Numbered from the stretch's first letter, positions 25,271 to 33,082 are shown. The stretch is DNA of 64,000 bases from Putridiphycobacter sp965230195 (GCA_965230195.1 OZ245997.1:4154001-4218000), one strand, 5' to 3'. Notes: generated by a model not told the origin, from the sequence alone. Program-made: numbers and translations.

Positions 25271-25804
25271 ATGAAAACTTTAACAGTCTTATTATTGGTA
25301 CTGACACCAATATTTCAGGCACAAACAGAAAAAACAATTATTATGGACACTCAGGTCATTGAAAAATTTCATGTCATTGGTATTTCAATACGAACAAAAA
25401 ATGAAAACGGACAAGCTTCTCCGGATATTGAAGCCTTATGGGGTAAATTCTGGAATGAAGACATTAAAAGCAAAATCCCCAATGCCATAAATGATGATAT
25501 TTATGCCATTTATACTGATTATGAAACAGATTATAACGGAGCTTATACCATGATTATCGGATTATCAGTCAACTCTCTCGATCATATACCGGAAGGTTTT
25601 GTTGGTATGACAATCGAAAAGTCCAAATATCAAAAAATTGTATCGAAGGGAAAAATGCCGGAAGCGATATTAAATACCTGGATAGAAATTTGGGGTAATA
25701 ACAAACTAAACAGAGCCTATCAAACAGATTTTACCATACATGGCAAAAAATATTATGATGGTGATGAGGCAGAAGTAGAAACATTTATATCAGTTAAACC
25801 ATAA
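25271..25804 (+). CDS. GyrI-like effector-binding domain protein with apparent signal peptide
   Basis: The 177-residue protein has a GyrI/BmrR effector-binding fold. VIEKFHVIGISIRTKNENG, DIEALWGKFWNEDI, IYAIYTDYETDYNGAYTMIIGLSV, and FVGMTIEKSKYQKIVSKGKMPEAILNTWIEIW with the final DFTIHGKKYYDGDEAEVETFISVK match the family order. The N-terminus (MKTLTVLLLVLTPIFQAQ) reads as a signal peptide, unusual for a domain that is normally cytoplasmic. An internal ATG (residue ~25, MDTQVIEKF) would give a plain cytoplasmic protein. Small-molecule binding is the expected role. Confidence 0.85.
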   Translation: MKTLTVLLLVLTPIFQAQTEKTIIMDTQVIEKFHVIGISIRTKNENGQASPDIEALWGKFWNEDIKSKIPNAINDDIYAIYTDYETDYNGAYTMIIGLSVNSLDHIPEGFVGMTIEKSKYQKIVSKGKMPEAILNTWIEIWGNNKLNRAYQTDFTIHGKKYYDGDEAEVETFISVKP

Positions 25805-25807
25805 GTA

Positions 25808-25831
25808 TAGCATGATTAAACAGGCATGCTA
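25808..25831 (+). terminator. Stem-loop after the GyrI-like gene
   Basis: TAGCATG (25808-25814) and CATGCTA (25825-25831) pair perfectly over a 10-base loop, 3 bases after the stop. There is no T-run, so confidence is low. Confidence 0.4.
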
Positions 25832-25910
25832 ACAGATCGGTGTTTAAAATTTAATTTTGCTTTATGCTTTGGACTTTGTACATTCGAATCAGTAATTAAA
25901 ACAAATCCAT

Positions 25911-26096
25911 ATGAACGAACAGGAAATACACGAACAGATTAAGGCTTTAAAGACTCAACTAACAGGAAATCTATTTGAAGACGGAGAAACACAACAAGCC
26001 ATTTACGAATTAAAAAAACAGCTGCAACCAGAAATTGAAGCGCACCCGGAACTCGATAATTATGATGAAGACGGTTGTCTTTATTGTGGCAGTTAA
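25911..26096 (+). CDS. Small hypothetical protein with CxxC ending
   Basis: The 61-residue acidic protein (MNEQEIHEQIKALKTQL) has a short helical, heptad-like body (IKALKTQLTG..., AIYELKKQLQPEIEAHPEL) and ends DEDGCLYCGS with a CxxC that could bind zinc or act in redox. A strong terminator directly after it supports a real transcript. I do not know the family. Confidence 0.6.
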   Translation: MNEQEIHEQIKALKTQLTGNLFEDGETQQAIYELKKQLQPEIEAHPELDNYDEDGCLYCGS

Positions 26097-26114
26097 GCAA
26101 AGTAAAAAGCATTT

Positions 26115-26149
26115 AAAAAGCATCTTATCATTCGATAAGATGCTTTTTT
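26115..26149 (+). terminator. Strong bidirectional terminator
   Basis: AAAAAGCATCTTATC (26115-26129) pairs with GATAAGATGCTTTTTT (26134-26149) over a 4-base loop. It has a T-run on both strands and lies between two genes that converge. Confidence 0.95.
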
Positions 26150-26173
26150 ATTTCGTCTTTTCAAAAATTAATC

Positions 26174-27166
26174 CTAACTGCTTACAATCAATGAACAGAT
26201 TTGCTCTTGCGCATGAATGGATTCTTTCATTCCCTTTAAAAGCATCCAACCATGGAACATTTTAGGATACTCAAAGTAATTTAATGCAATTTTTGATTGA
26301 TTAGCCTGTGCCTTCAATTTCCTACAATCTGCCAGAAACAAATCATGTGTCCCTATAAAAACAGACACTTTAGCTACCCCATTCAGATTACCATAAATAG
26401 GACTTACCATATAATTTTCCAGATCATATGAATCAGCATAAGCTTTCCCCGCCATTTTCAGGCTTTCTATCCCCAACATCTTATCATCTTTATCAATCTC
26501 TCTCATATGTGGATTAGACATTGTAACATCAAGCCAGGGAGATAATAAAATGAGTTGTGAAGGTTGTTCAATTTCTTTATCTCTTAAATACATACCAAAT
26601 CCTAACACAATTCCTCCCCCTGAAGAATCACCTACCAATGTAATAGTTGCGGGAGAAGATTCCTTAATCAGATTTAAGTAGATTTTATGAACCATATCAT
26701 ATACCTGTTGCGGATCACCTATAGGTGGTAATGGATAGTCAGGTACAACAACAGTTGCTCCTGTTGACTTTACTAACTCCTCAGTGAAGGTCCAGTGGTA
26801 TTTTTTTATCCCTCCAAAATATGCCCCACCATGAACATATAAAATGATTTTATCTGATTTTCCCGTTTTAGGTTCAAAAGTCCACACCTTATTATTATCT
26901 ATTTCTACCTCCTGAATATTGGCCGTTCTTTTTATTGATTCTGGTATCGCAGAAGCAATTTCGTTTGAATAGTCCTGATTAATCTTTTTGATTAATTTTT
27001 TGTTCTTCTTTACGCCAAGTAAAGCTGAAATTCCCTGAATAAATTTTGATTTAAAACTTGCATTCTCCTGATGGATATAAGTGCGGGAAGTGTCTACCTG
27101 CAACTGAGCATTCATAGTAAATATTGATAAAAAAAGGGTTAGAATAATGATATTAAACCTAAACAT
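26174..27166 (-). CDS. Secreted alpha/beta hydrolase, HSL-type esterase
   Basis: The 330-residue protein begins at MFRFNIIILTLFLSIFTMNAQ, a signal peptide; this start was chosen over an upstream ATG because the extra 55 residues have no signal or domain. The hydrolase shows HGGAYFGG (residues 112-119, the oxyanion HGG motif of family IV lipases), nucleophile GDSSGGG (S181), IGTHDLFLADC with the acid and MFHGWML with the histidine. It should hydrolyse short-chain esters in the periplasm. A minus-strand TAATTTTG element lies about 14 bases before the ATG. Confidence 0.9.
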   Translation of the reverse strand: MFRFNIIILTLFLSIFTMNAQLQVDTSRTYIHQENASFKSKFIQGISALLGVKKNKKLIKKINQDYSNEIASAIPESIKRTANIQEVEIDNNKVWTFEPKTGKSDKIILYVHGGAYFGGIKKYHWTFTEELVKSTGATVVVPDYPLPPIGDPQQVYDMVHKIYLNLIKESSPATITLVGDSSGGGIVLGFGMYLRDKEIEQPSQLILLSPWLDVTMSNPHMREIDKDDKMLGIESLKMAGKAYADSYDLENYMVSPIYGNLNGVAKVSVFIGTHDLFLADCRKLKAQANQSKIALNYFEYPKMFHGWMLLKGMKESIHAQEQICSLIVSS

Positions 27167-27388
27167 ATTATTTTTTGCTTCAAAATTAGAAAGCATTCCT
27201 CTATAGAAATTAGTGGAAAAGTTCATTCTTTTGATCAAAAAGTTCAATTCCCTTAATAGTTTCATTAAATGCTCTAAAACTTCAATTTTATCCAACATTT
27301 TTGTAATATTGATAATACCATGAAACATCACTGTTTAGCCTATACAATTTGAAAAGAAAGTTATTTTTCTAAAAAAGTGATTAAAACA

Positions 27389-27422
27389 TTTGACTCTTAC
27401 GTAACGTCATACCCTTTATTTG
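27389..27422 (+). promoter_or_regulatory. MerR-type promoter with long spacer and dyad
   Basis: TTTG (27389-27392) and TTTATTTG (27415-27422) are 22 bases apart, longer than the 20-21 seen at other promoters in this window. The spacer holds GAC-TC-TTACGTAA-C-GTC, a near-perfect dyad around TTACGTAA. Over-long spacers with a central dyad are the hallmark of MerR-activated promoters. The start codon of the MerR gene is 21 bases downstream. Confidence 0.7.
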
Positions 27423-27443
27423 CATTAACAATTAATTCAGCAG

Positions 27444-28211
27444 ATGAAAAAATATTCGGCAAAAGCACTCTCAAAGCTTGCAGGTGTAAGTGTGCGCACC
27501 TTACATCACTATGATAAAATAGGACTATTGAAGCCTGCAATTCGTACCGAGGCCAGGTACAGACTGTATGGTGAAAATGAATTACTAAAACTACAGCAAA
27601 TCCTTTTTTATAAAGAGCTCGACCTTCCGCTTAAAGCCATTATTGACATTTTGGAAGCACCTGATTTTGATATTATAGAAGCGCTTGAACATCATCAAAA
27701 GGCACTGATTTCCAAACAGAAAAAAATTTCTGTTATGCTGAATACCATTGAAAAAACAATGTTAAACTTAAAAGAAAAAAAGATGATTACAGAAGAAGAA
27801 TTATATGAAGGATTTCCAAAGGAAAAAAGACAACAAATGCGACAGGAAGCCATTGATAAATTTGGGAAAGACAAAGTAGAAACCAGTGAAAACTACCTAA
27901 AAGGACTTTCGAAACAGCAATTTGAGCAATTAAAAGAAGAGCAAAAAAACATATTCGAGCAATTGTTTTCGGTTTCTAAGCAGGATCCGGAAAGTGAAAC
28001 CGTACAACTCCATATCGCTCGCCACTATGAAAATACAATGAAGTTTTGGGGTTTGGGCCAATCTTCTGATCCACTTAAACAGCGTTACAAAGGGTTAGGA
28101 GATTTGTATCTCACTGATGGGCGTTTTACCATGGTTAATGGGGAAGCACAACCGGCATTTGCTGAGTTCCTTTCCAAAGCCATGAAACACTATGCAGATA
28201 CTCAATTGTAA
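27444..28211 (+). CDS. MerR-family regulator with TipAS effector domain
   Basis: The 255-residue regulator has a MerR helix-turn-helix at the N-terminus (YSAKALSKLAGVSVRTLHHYDKIGLLKP and RYRLYGENELLKLQQI). A coiled-coil follows (~75-112), and then a C-terminal TipA-S-type domain (~115-250) with KRQQMRQEAIDKFG, SKQQFEQLKEEQ, HYENTMKFWG and FTMVNGEAQPAFAEFLSKAM. TipAS domains bind thiopeptide-like ligands and switch on transcription. Its own promoter has the over-long spacer and dyad of MerR activators, so it is probably autoregulated. No drug exporter is adjacent. Confidence 0.93.
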   Translation: MKKYSAKALSKLAGVSVRTLHHYDKIGLLKPAIRTEARYRLYGENELLKLQQILFYKELDLPLKAIIDILEAPDFDIIEALEHHQKALISKQKKISVMLNTIEKTMLNLKEKKMITEEELYEGFPKEKRQQMRQEAIDKFGKDKVETSENYLKGLSKQQFEQLKEEQKNIFEQLFSVSKQDPESETVQLHIARHYENTMKFWGLGQSSDPLKQRYKGLGDLYLTDGRFTMVNGEAQPAFAEFLSKAMKHYADTQL

Positions 28212-28235
28212 TATTAGCAACAGTAGAAAAAGACA

Positions 28236-28769
28236 ATGCAAGATTATATTGATTTAGCTAAAAAGAATGGAGTAGTCCTTTTAGACAGTGGACAATGTCA
28301 ATTTTGTGGAGCAAACACAAAAAGAGGGATTCATGAATGCTTAGAGATTTTTAATCTTGGATTTCAAGAAATTAACTTTTCAAATGTTAACAATCACATG
28401 TATAGATTTTTAATTGTTGACGCACACACATTACAACATCCTGAAATTCATGGTAGGTGGAACAATCATTTCCACCTGTCAAGGCTTCATTTGATATTTG
28501 AATATAAGATTAAATGGACGTATAATTTATCACCGAAACTTAGCGATTACCTAAACAAATATAAAGTTCGTAGACAGGATGAATATTTGAATCCGCCTGA
28601 ACTGCGAAAAAGAGGAAAAATCACTACAACTGATATTAAAGCAAAGTCAACTAACGAATTGGAATGTAAAGATTTGATAGGAAAATGGGCCTTGGAAGTT
28701 TATGAAAAATGGAGTGCTCACCATGGTATCGCAGATGATATTGCGAAAAGATTTTTAAACCGAAAATAA
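28236..28769 (+). CDS. DUF5946 family protein
   Basis: The 177-residue protein has CQFCGANTKRGIHECLEIF (residues 21-39), a CxxC and HEC zinc-binding-like set, followed by IVDAHTLQHPEIHGRWNNHFHL with several histidines and WALEVYEKWSAHHGIADDIAKRFL at the C-terminus. This is the DUF5946 pattern, a family of unknown function in Bacteroidota and others; the histidine and cysteine content suggests a metal-bound fold. It starts 24 bp after the MerR gene and is likely cotranscribed. Confidence 0.85.
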   Translation: MQDYIDLAKKNGVVLLDSGQCQFCGANTKRGIHECLEIFNLGFQEINFSNVNNHMYRFLIVDAHTLQHPEIHGRWNNHFHLSRLHLIFEYKIKWTYNLSPKLSDYLNKYKVRRQDEYLNPPELRKRGKITTTDIKAKSTNELECKDLIGKWALEVYEKWSAHHGIADDIAKRFLNRK

Positions 28770-29144
28770 AGAAAGTGAACTACTAACAACATATATATAA
28801 AAATAAGCGAAATAGTAATAAGTTCAGGGCTTTTAGCCCGCGTCAAACTTTGCATCTGGTTTTTGCCTGGGACATACGCCCAAACAGGATACAATCCTGG
28901 ATACTTTAGGATAAACCTGAGGTGGTATCCTGAACTCCAACTTAAAGTCACCCCAGATCAGATAGTATCATTTGATAATATTGAATTTAGCTTTATTCAG
29001 TTAATCATCTATCCCAATCGATTGTTTTAAAAAAATCAGATATGTCTTCTTTCCATTTTTAAAAGTAAATCCTGCTAAACTTCAATTTTATCCTATTTCA
29101 TAGGCATTGATAGTCTCTAATTTTGTGGTTAACAAAACCACATT
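28770..29144 (+). other. 375-base gap with a compact structured element
   Basis: Four consecutive stem-loops can be drawn between 28827 and 28931: GGGCT/AGCCC (28827-28839), TGGG/CCCA (28868-28882), CAGGAT/ATCCTG (28885-28899), and a long one AGGATA..ACC/GGT..TATCCT (28908-28931). GTTCAGG (28822-28828) can alternatively pair with CCTGAAC (28929-28935), and ATCTGG (28854-28859) with CCAGAT (28953-28958). TATCATTTGATA follows at 28966-28977. The block is clearly richer in G+C than its surroundings. No reading frame with recognisable content was seen. It may be a structured RNA, a leader, or a repeat element. Confidence 0.55.
29118..29142 (+). promoter_or_regulatory. Promoter and hairpin before a methyltransferase gene
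   Basis: TAATTTTG (29118-29125) is a good -7 element, with TTTC (29096-29099) 18 bases upstream. TGTGGTT (29124-29130) and AACCACA (29136-29142) form a 7-bp stem that ends two bases before the ATG, so it may act as operator or as a stem-loop at the very 5' end of the mRNA. Confidence 0.6.
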
Positions 29145-29777
29145 ATGGAACAATATGGAAACCAATACAAAGATTACTGGAACGGAAGGTATAAAGACAA
29201 TGAATTCACTTATGGTAAAATACCAAACCTGTTTTTTAAACAGCAATTAGATAAACTTTCGCCTGGAACGATACTACTACCAGCTGAAGGTGAAGGCAGA
29301 AATGCAGTATATGCAGCAATAAATGATTGGAAAACCACTTGTCTGGATCTTAGTGAGGAAGGCAAAAGAAAGGCCTTGGAGCTGGCCATAGAAAATAATA
29401 CGCATGTCGATTATATTGTGGGGGATCTGGAAGAACTTGACTTTGAACCTGAAGCATTTGATGCTATCGCCTTGATTTATGCTCATTTTTTGCCCCATAA
29501 CAAGGTTGATCTCCTTAAGAAATTGGATTCGTTCCTTAAACCGGGAGGTTCTATAATATTTGAAGCCTTTTCAAAAACGCATGAACATTTTTTTAAGTTA
29601 AATCCAAAAGCTGGTGGTGGTATGCCAGTAGAAATGTTATATCAAAAATCTGAACTGGAAGCTGTTTTTAGAGACTACAATATACACCTGTTTATAGAAA
29701 CCGAGGTGGATCTCAATGAGGGAAACGGACATAATGGAAAAGGGGCCGTAATCCGGTTTATAGGACAAAAAACGTAA
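29145..29777 (+). CDS. Class I SAM-dependent methyltransferase, TehB/thiopurine-like
   Basis: The 210-residue enzyme starts with the family opening YWNGRYKDNEFTYGKIPNLF (residues 12-31). SAM-binding motif I is degenerate (ILLPAEGEGRNAVYAA, 43-58), then LDLSEEGKRKAL, VGDLEELDF and FLKPGGSIIFEAF complete the fold. It probably methylates a small toxic acceptor (tellurite, selenium or thiol type), judged by similarity to TehB-like proteins; the acceptor is not defined by sequence. It is preceded by its own promoter and seems monocistronic. Confidence 0.88.
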   Translation: MEQYGNQYKDYWNGRYKDNEFTYGKIPNLFFKQQLDKLSPGTILLPAEGEGRNAVYAAINDWKTTCLDLSEEGKRKALELAIENNTHVDYIVGDLEELDFEPEAFDAIALIYAHFLPHNKVDLLKKLDSFLKPGGSIIFEAFSKTHEHFFKLNPKAGGGMPVEMLYQKSELEAVFRDYNIHLFIETEVDLNEGNGHNGKGAVIRFIGQKT

Positions 29778-29947
29778 TCTTCTTACATTATATTGCAATT
29801 TTAAAAAAAACATATAAAAACCTCAAAAACAACATAATAAAACTAAAATAAGTTTGTCAATTTGAAATAAAATCAATTTTTTTTCAAAAAAATGCAATAG
29901 ATTTAAAAAGCTTCGTCTTTATATGTGAAGAGCAACTAAAAGGCTAA

Positions 29948-30475
29948 ATGACTTCAGAAACGGAAAATAATAAAAAACTAAAAGAATTTTTCACCGAGGA
30001 ATATCACGCGCTTAAGCTTTATGTTAATTCTAAAATTAAAGCCAGTGAAAATCGGGATGCTGAAGATATCATTCAGGATGTGGCGTTAAAATTGTTTTCA
30101 GGAGCAGACCGGTATTCTCCTATCAACAACGTAGCCAGTTTTGTTTATTACTCAATAAAAAACAAAATTATTGATGTAATGAGGGCAAAAAAACAGTTTA
30201 ATGTTCAGGAAGATGACAGTAAACTGAGTGAATTGGATGATATTCTTCACTATGGTGCCGACAACTTTTATTCCGAAAAAATGAAAGTTAAACTCAAGGA
30301 AAGCATTCTAAGTTTAAAACCTGACTACAGGGATATTATTATCGCCATTGATTTTGAAGGTTACACTTATAAGGAAATCAGTCACGAAACTGGAATTCCC
30401 GAGGGTACCTTAATGTCACGAAGACACAGAGCCATTGCATTGCTCAATAAAAAAATGGAAAGAAATAACGTATAA
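29948..30475 (+). CDS. Sigma-70 family (ECF-type) RNA polymerase sigma factor
   Basis: The 175-residue sigma factor has region 2 (EYHALKLYVNSKIKASENRDAEDIIQDVALKLF, with VASFVYYSIKNKIIDVMRAKK as the 2.4 helix). Region 4 reads LKPDYRDIIIAIDFEGYTYKEISHETGIPEGTLMSRRHRAIALLNKKM. There is no adjacent anti-sigma with a recognisable zinc-binding domain. Instead a small membrane protein follows 19 bp downstream and may hold that role. The target promoters are unknown. Confidence 0.92.
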   Translation: MTSETENNKKLKEFFTEEYHALKLYVNSKIKASENRDAEDIIQDVALKLFSGADRYSPINNVASFVYYSIKNKIIDVMRAKKQFNVQEDDSKLSELDDILHYGADNFYSEKMKVKLKESILSLKPDYRDIIIAIDFEGYTYKEISHETGIPEGTLMSRRHRAIALLNKKMERNNV

Positions 30476-30494
30476 CATTCAAAAACAAATTAAA

Positions 30495-30896
30495 ATGTCA
30501 AATTTTTTTACACACAAAATGAGAGGCAAATCACCAGGTGAAATTGTAGGCTGGATAATTTTAGGTGCAATTGGTATTGCTGCATTAATATTCCTGTTCG
30601 GTTTTGTAGTCATGTGGCTGTGGAACTGGTTAATGCCATTAATATTCGGGTTACCAATACTCACCTACTGGCAAACCATAGGATTAATTTTATTGTCTAA
30701 ACTACTCCTTGGAGGCTTTGGTGGAGGAAAAGGCCACAATTCTAATCACAAAAAATCACACAAAAAGGAACATAAAAGCGATTTTTCCAAATGGAAACAT
30801 TATGATGATTTTTGGAAGGAAGAGGGAGATGAAGCCTATACGAATTACGTAAACAGATTGAACAATGATAGCAGCGAATCAGAACAGGAAGAGTAA
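30495..30896 (+). CDS. Small membrane protein downstream of the sigma factor
   Basis: The 133-residue protein (start MSNFFTHKM, ATG 30495, chosen over an upstream in-frame start inside the sigma gene) has two hydrophobic helices (about residues 18-42 and 44-75, including GWIILGAIGIAALIFLFGFV). A glycine/histidine/lysine-rich stretch (GGFGGGKGHNSNHKKSHKKE) and a charged C-terminus follow. The length and layout would suit a membrane partner of the sigma factor, but the family is unknown to me. Confidence 0.7.
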   Translation: MSNFFTHKMRGKSPGEIVGWIILGAIGIAALIFLFGFVVMWLWNWLMPLIFGLPILTYWQTIGLILLSKLLLGGFGGGKGHNSNHKKSHKKEHKSDFSKWKHYDDFWKEEGDEAYTNYVNRLNNDSSESEQEE

Positions 30897-31146
30897 ATCG
30901 GTTGAAGCGATAACGCCCTTTATATTTCCTGAAAAAAACATACTCGTTTTCCGGACCAGTATAGAAACTACACAAAATGTAAGGTTTATTGGTGCCCTGT
31001 TAGATGGTCAATCATTAATTACAGATTGGTTTGTAGATACGGAGGATATAGATAATGTTTTAAGAATAGAGGGGGATGAAAAATTAAAGGAGAAAGACAT
31101 CATAGCCCTGATCAGACAAGCCGGTTTTTATTGCGAAGCACTATAA
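30865..31146 (+). CDS. Small HMA-like protein lacking CxxC
   Basis: The 93-residue product overlaps the preceding gene by 32 bp. From residue ~25 it reads NILVFRTSIETTQNVRFIGALLDG, ITDWFVDTEDIDNVLRIEGDE and DIIALIRQAGFYCEAL, the beta-alpha-beta pattern of heavy-metal-associated (HMA) domains. The metal-binding CxxC is absent (SIETTQ at its place), so copper transport is unlikely. Close relatives are common in Bacteroidota as function-unknown proteins. Overlap suggests translational coupling with the membrane protein. Confidence 0.7.
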   Translation: MIAANQNRKSKSVEAITPFIFPEKNILVFRTSIETTQNVRFIGALLDGQSLITDWFVDTEDIDNVLRIEGDEKLKEKDIIALIRQAGFYCEAL

Positions 31147-31226
31147 ACCTGTAACTGATGTCAATTTGAACTTTATTGATTAATTTCATGCCACGAACAA
31201 ACAATATTTTGAAAACAACAACAAAC

Positions 31227-31907
31227 ATGGCTGAAAAATTTAATTCAAACGAAACAATCGATAATGTAGAATTGGCCAGACAACTCAGACAACCTGAGGG
31301 AAAAACAGGCAAGTTGGTCGGACAAGAAATGAATAAAGGCAATAAACACATCTGTTTAAATACCTATAAAGTTTTAGCTCCGGTAAATGATGAAAATATC
31401 CTTGAAATCGGAATGGGTAATGGTTATTTTGTCAAAGACTTATTATCAATGGCAAAGAATCTAACCTATTCCGGTGTTGATTTCTCAGAAACCATGATTC
31501 AGGAAGCTAACGAAATTAATAAGGCACTTATTGAATCGGAGACTGTCAGTTTTAAGCACGCATCAATCGAGTACCTGCCATTTGATAATGATACTTTTGA
31601 CTGTATTACAACAACCAATACACTTTATTTTTGGCCGGCACCAAAGGAGAATATCAAAGAATTGTTAAGAGTCTTAAAACCTGGCGGCAGATTACTGGTG
31701 GCGTACCGTTCCAAAGATTGTATGGATCAATTGGAGTTAACCAGGTATAACTTTACCAAATACTTTCCGGAAGATGTTGAAGCCCTTTTTAAATCAGGCG
31801 GATTTAATCAGGTTTCAACTCAACTTATAAAGGAACCTGAACTGGAATTTGATGGCAAAGCGGTACAAATGGAAGGCATTTACACTGTGGGAATTAAATC
31901 AGCTTAA
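31227..31907 (+). CDS. Class I SAM-dependent methyltransferase
   Basis: The 226-residue enzyme (start MAEKFNSNE; ATG 31188 is possible) shows VNDENILEIGMGNGYFVKDL (motif I), YSGVDFSETMIQEAN, IEYLPFDNDTFDCITTTNTLYFW and LRVLKPGGRLLVAY. That is the ubiE/type 11 methyltransferase series. The acceptor is unknown. The Crp/Fnr regulator starts 5 bp after its stop, so the two are probably cotranscribed. Confidence 0.9.
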   Translation: MAEKFNSNETIDNVELARQLRQPEGKTGKLVGQEMNKGNKHICLNTYKVLAPVNDENILEIGMGNGYFVKDLLSMAKNLTYSGVDFSETMIQEANEINKALIESETVSFKHASIEYLPFDNDTFDCITTTNTLYFWPAPKENIKELLRVLKPGGRLLVAYRSKDCMDQLELTRYNFTKYFPEDVEALFKSGGFNQVSTQLIKEPELEFDGKAVQMEGIYTVGIKSA

Positions 31908-31912
31908 GTCCA

Positions 31913-32491
31913 ATGGATCAAAAAAGTTTAGAGCTTTACCTGGAGCAATACATTCAATTGTCGGATGATGAATATAGCCTGCTTTGGGAAAACATCAACA
32001 CAAGAAAATACCTGAAGGGGCAATTTATTGTACAACAAGGTGATATCTGTAAAACAGAAAATTTTGTTGTAAAAGGGTGTATCAAAACTTTTTTTGTTGA
32101 CGAAGCGGGCCAGGAACATATCTCTAATTTTGCAGTAGAAAACTGGTGGGCATCTGATTTGGGAAGTTTCATTTCCCAAACACCTGCTGATTATAATCTC
32201 CAATGTCTTGAAAATACAGAGGTCATTCAATTCACTTACGAAAAACTCGAGGAGCTATACCTTCAAATACCAAAACTGGAACGATTCTTCAGAATCATTA
32301 TCCAAAAAGCTTATGCCACTTCAGAAAAGAGAATCATCAGAAATTTCAGCTTACCCGCTAAGGAAAGGTATTTGATTTTCAGAAATGAGTATCCGTTAAT
32401 TGAACAGAGAGTGCCACAATACATGGTAGCTTCCTACCTTGGAATTACAAAGGAATTTTTAAGCAAAATCAGAAAACAGATCACCTCATAA
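31913..32491 (+). CDS. Crp/Fnr-family transcriptional regulator
   Basis: The 192-residue regulator has the cNMP-like barrel (YLKGQFIVQQGDICKTENFVVKGCIKTFFVDEAGQE), helix LERFFRIIIQKAYATSEKRII and helix-turn-helix (VPQYMVASYLGITKEFLSKIRKQI, 168-191). No iron-sulfur cysteine set is present. It differs clearly from the Crp/Fnr protein at 15981, so these are separate regulators. DoxX follows 102 bp downstream and may be a target. Confidence 0.92.
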   Translation: MDQKSLELYLEQYIQLSDDEYSLLWENINTRKYLKGQFIVQQGDICKTENFVVKGCIKTFFVDEAGQEHISNFAVENWWASDLGSFISQTPADYNLQCLENTEVIQFTYEKLEELYLQIPKLERFFRIIIQKAYATSEKRIIRNFSLPAKERYLIFRNEYPLIEQRVPQYMVASYLGITKEFLSKIRKQITS

Positions 32492-32541
32492 ACTACAAAA
32501 CATTAATCTGGTTTAACTACTTTTTTTAACCTGGTTTATTG

Positions 32542-32574
32542 TCCTGCGAATTCCTCTTCACGAATTTTGCAGGA
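32542..32574 (+). promoter_or_regulatory. Leader hairpin of the DoxX gene
   Basis: TCCTGCGAATT (32542-32552) pairs with AATTTTGCAGGA (32563-32574), one bulged base and one G-U, leaving a 10-base loop. It lies 19 bases before the ATG. The CCTGC/GCAGG base of the stem is the same as in the MarR leader at 42799-42822. Confidence 0.6.
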
Positions 32575-32593
32575 TCATTTAACAATTAAAAAT

Positions 32594-33058
32594 ATGTCAA
32601 AATCAGAAAAATTAAAACAAACCCTGTTAGGTACAAATGACGCCTTGAGTCCATTGATTTTAAGAGTAATTCTCGGACTGGTTATTCTACCCCACGGGGC
32701 TCAAAAAATGCTGGGATGGTTTGGTGGATACGGGTTTTCCGGAACAATGAACTATTTTACTGAAGTGGTTCACCTACCATGGTTAGTCGGCTTTTTAGTA
32801 ATCGTATTGGAGTTTTTTGGCGCCTTCGCTCTCATTATTGGATTAGGTACCAGAATTATTGCTTTTTGTTATACAATTCTTGCTATAGGCATTGTATTAA
32901 GTTCACATATTCAAAATGGCTTTTTTATGAATTGGTTTGGTAACCAGGAAGGCGAAGGATATGAATACTTTTTACTATGGATTGCTATTGCATTGAGCTT
33001 GATTCTAACCGGAAGTGGAAAATATGGGTTAGACCGACAATTAATAAAACACACCTGA
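32594..33058 (+). CDS. DoxX family membrane protein
   Basis: The 154-residue protein has four membrane helices (about 20-40, 60-82, 84-103 and 120-145). The DoxX signature is LRVILGLVILPHGAQKMLGWFGGYG near the N-terminus and FALIIGLGTR in the middle. The ATG at 32594 fits the leader hairpin better than an in-frame start 27 bases upstream. DoxX-type proteins are linked to respiratory or oxidative stress, often with a quinone role; here the call is family-level. A terminator follows. Confidence 0.92.
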   Translation: MSKSEKLKQTLLGTNDALSPLILRVILGLVILPHGAQKMLGWFGGYGFSGTMNYFTEVVHLPWLVGFLVIVLEFFGAFALIIGLGTRIIAFCYTILAIGIVLSSHIQNGFFMNWFGNQEGEGYEYFLLWIAIALSLILTGSGKYGLDRQLIKHT

Positions 33059-33082
33059 TCCATCTAGTTAACTTAAAAAAGT

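Noticed and set aside
26174..27331. Longer start (ATG 27331) for the esterase
   Set aside because: The extra 55 residues hide the signal peptide and lack any domain; the start at 27166 gives a standard secreted protein.
28718..28951. 77-codon minus-strand frame over the structured element
   Set aside because: No conserved features, overlaps the end of the DUF5946 gene, and its region is better explained by inverted repeats.
27275..29092. 17-base match AAACTTCAATTTTATCC at about 27278 and 29077
   Set aside because: At this AT content roughly one such pair is expected by chance in 64 kb, and the two positions have no common relation to genes.
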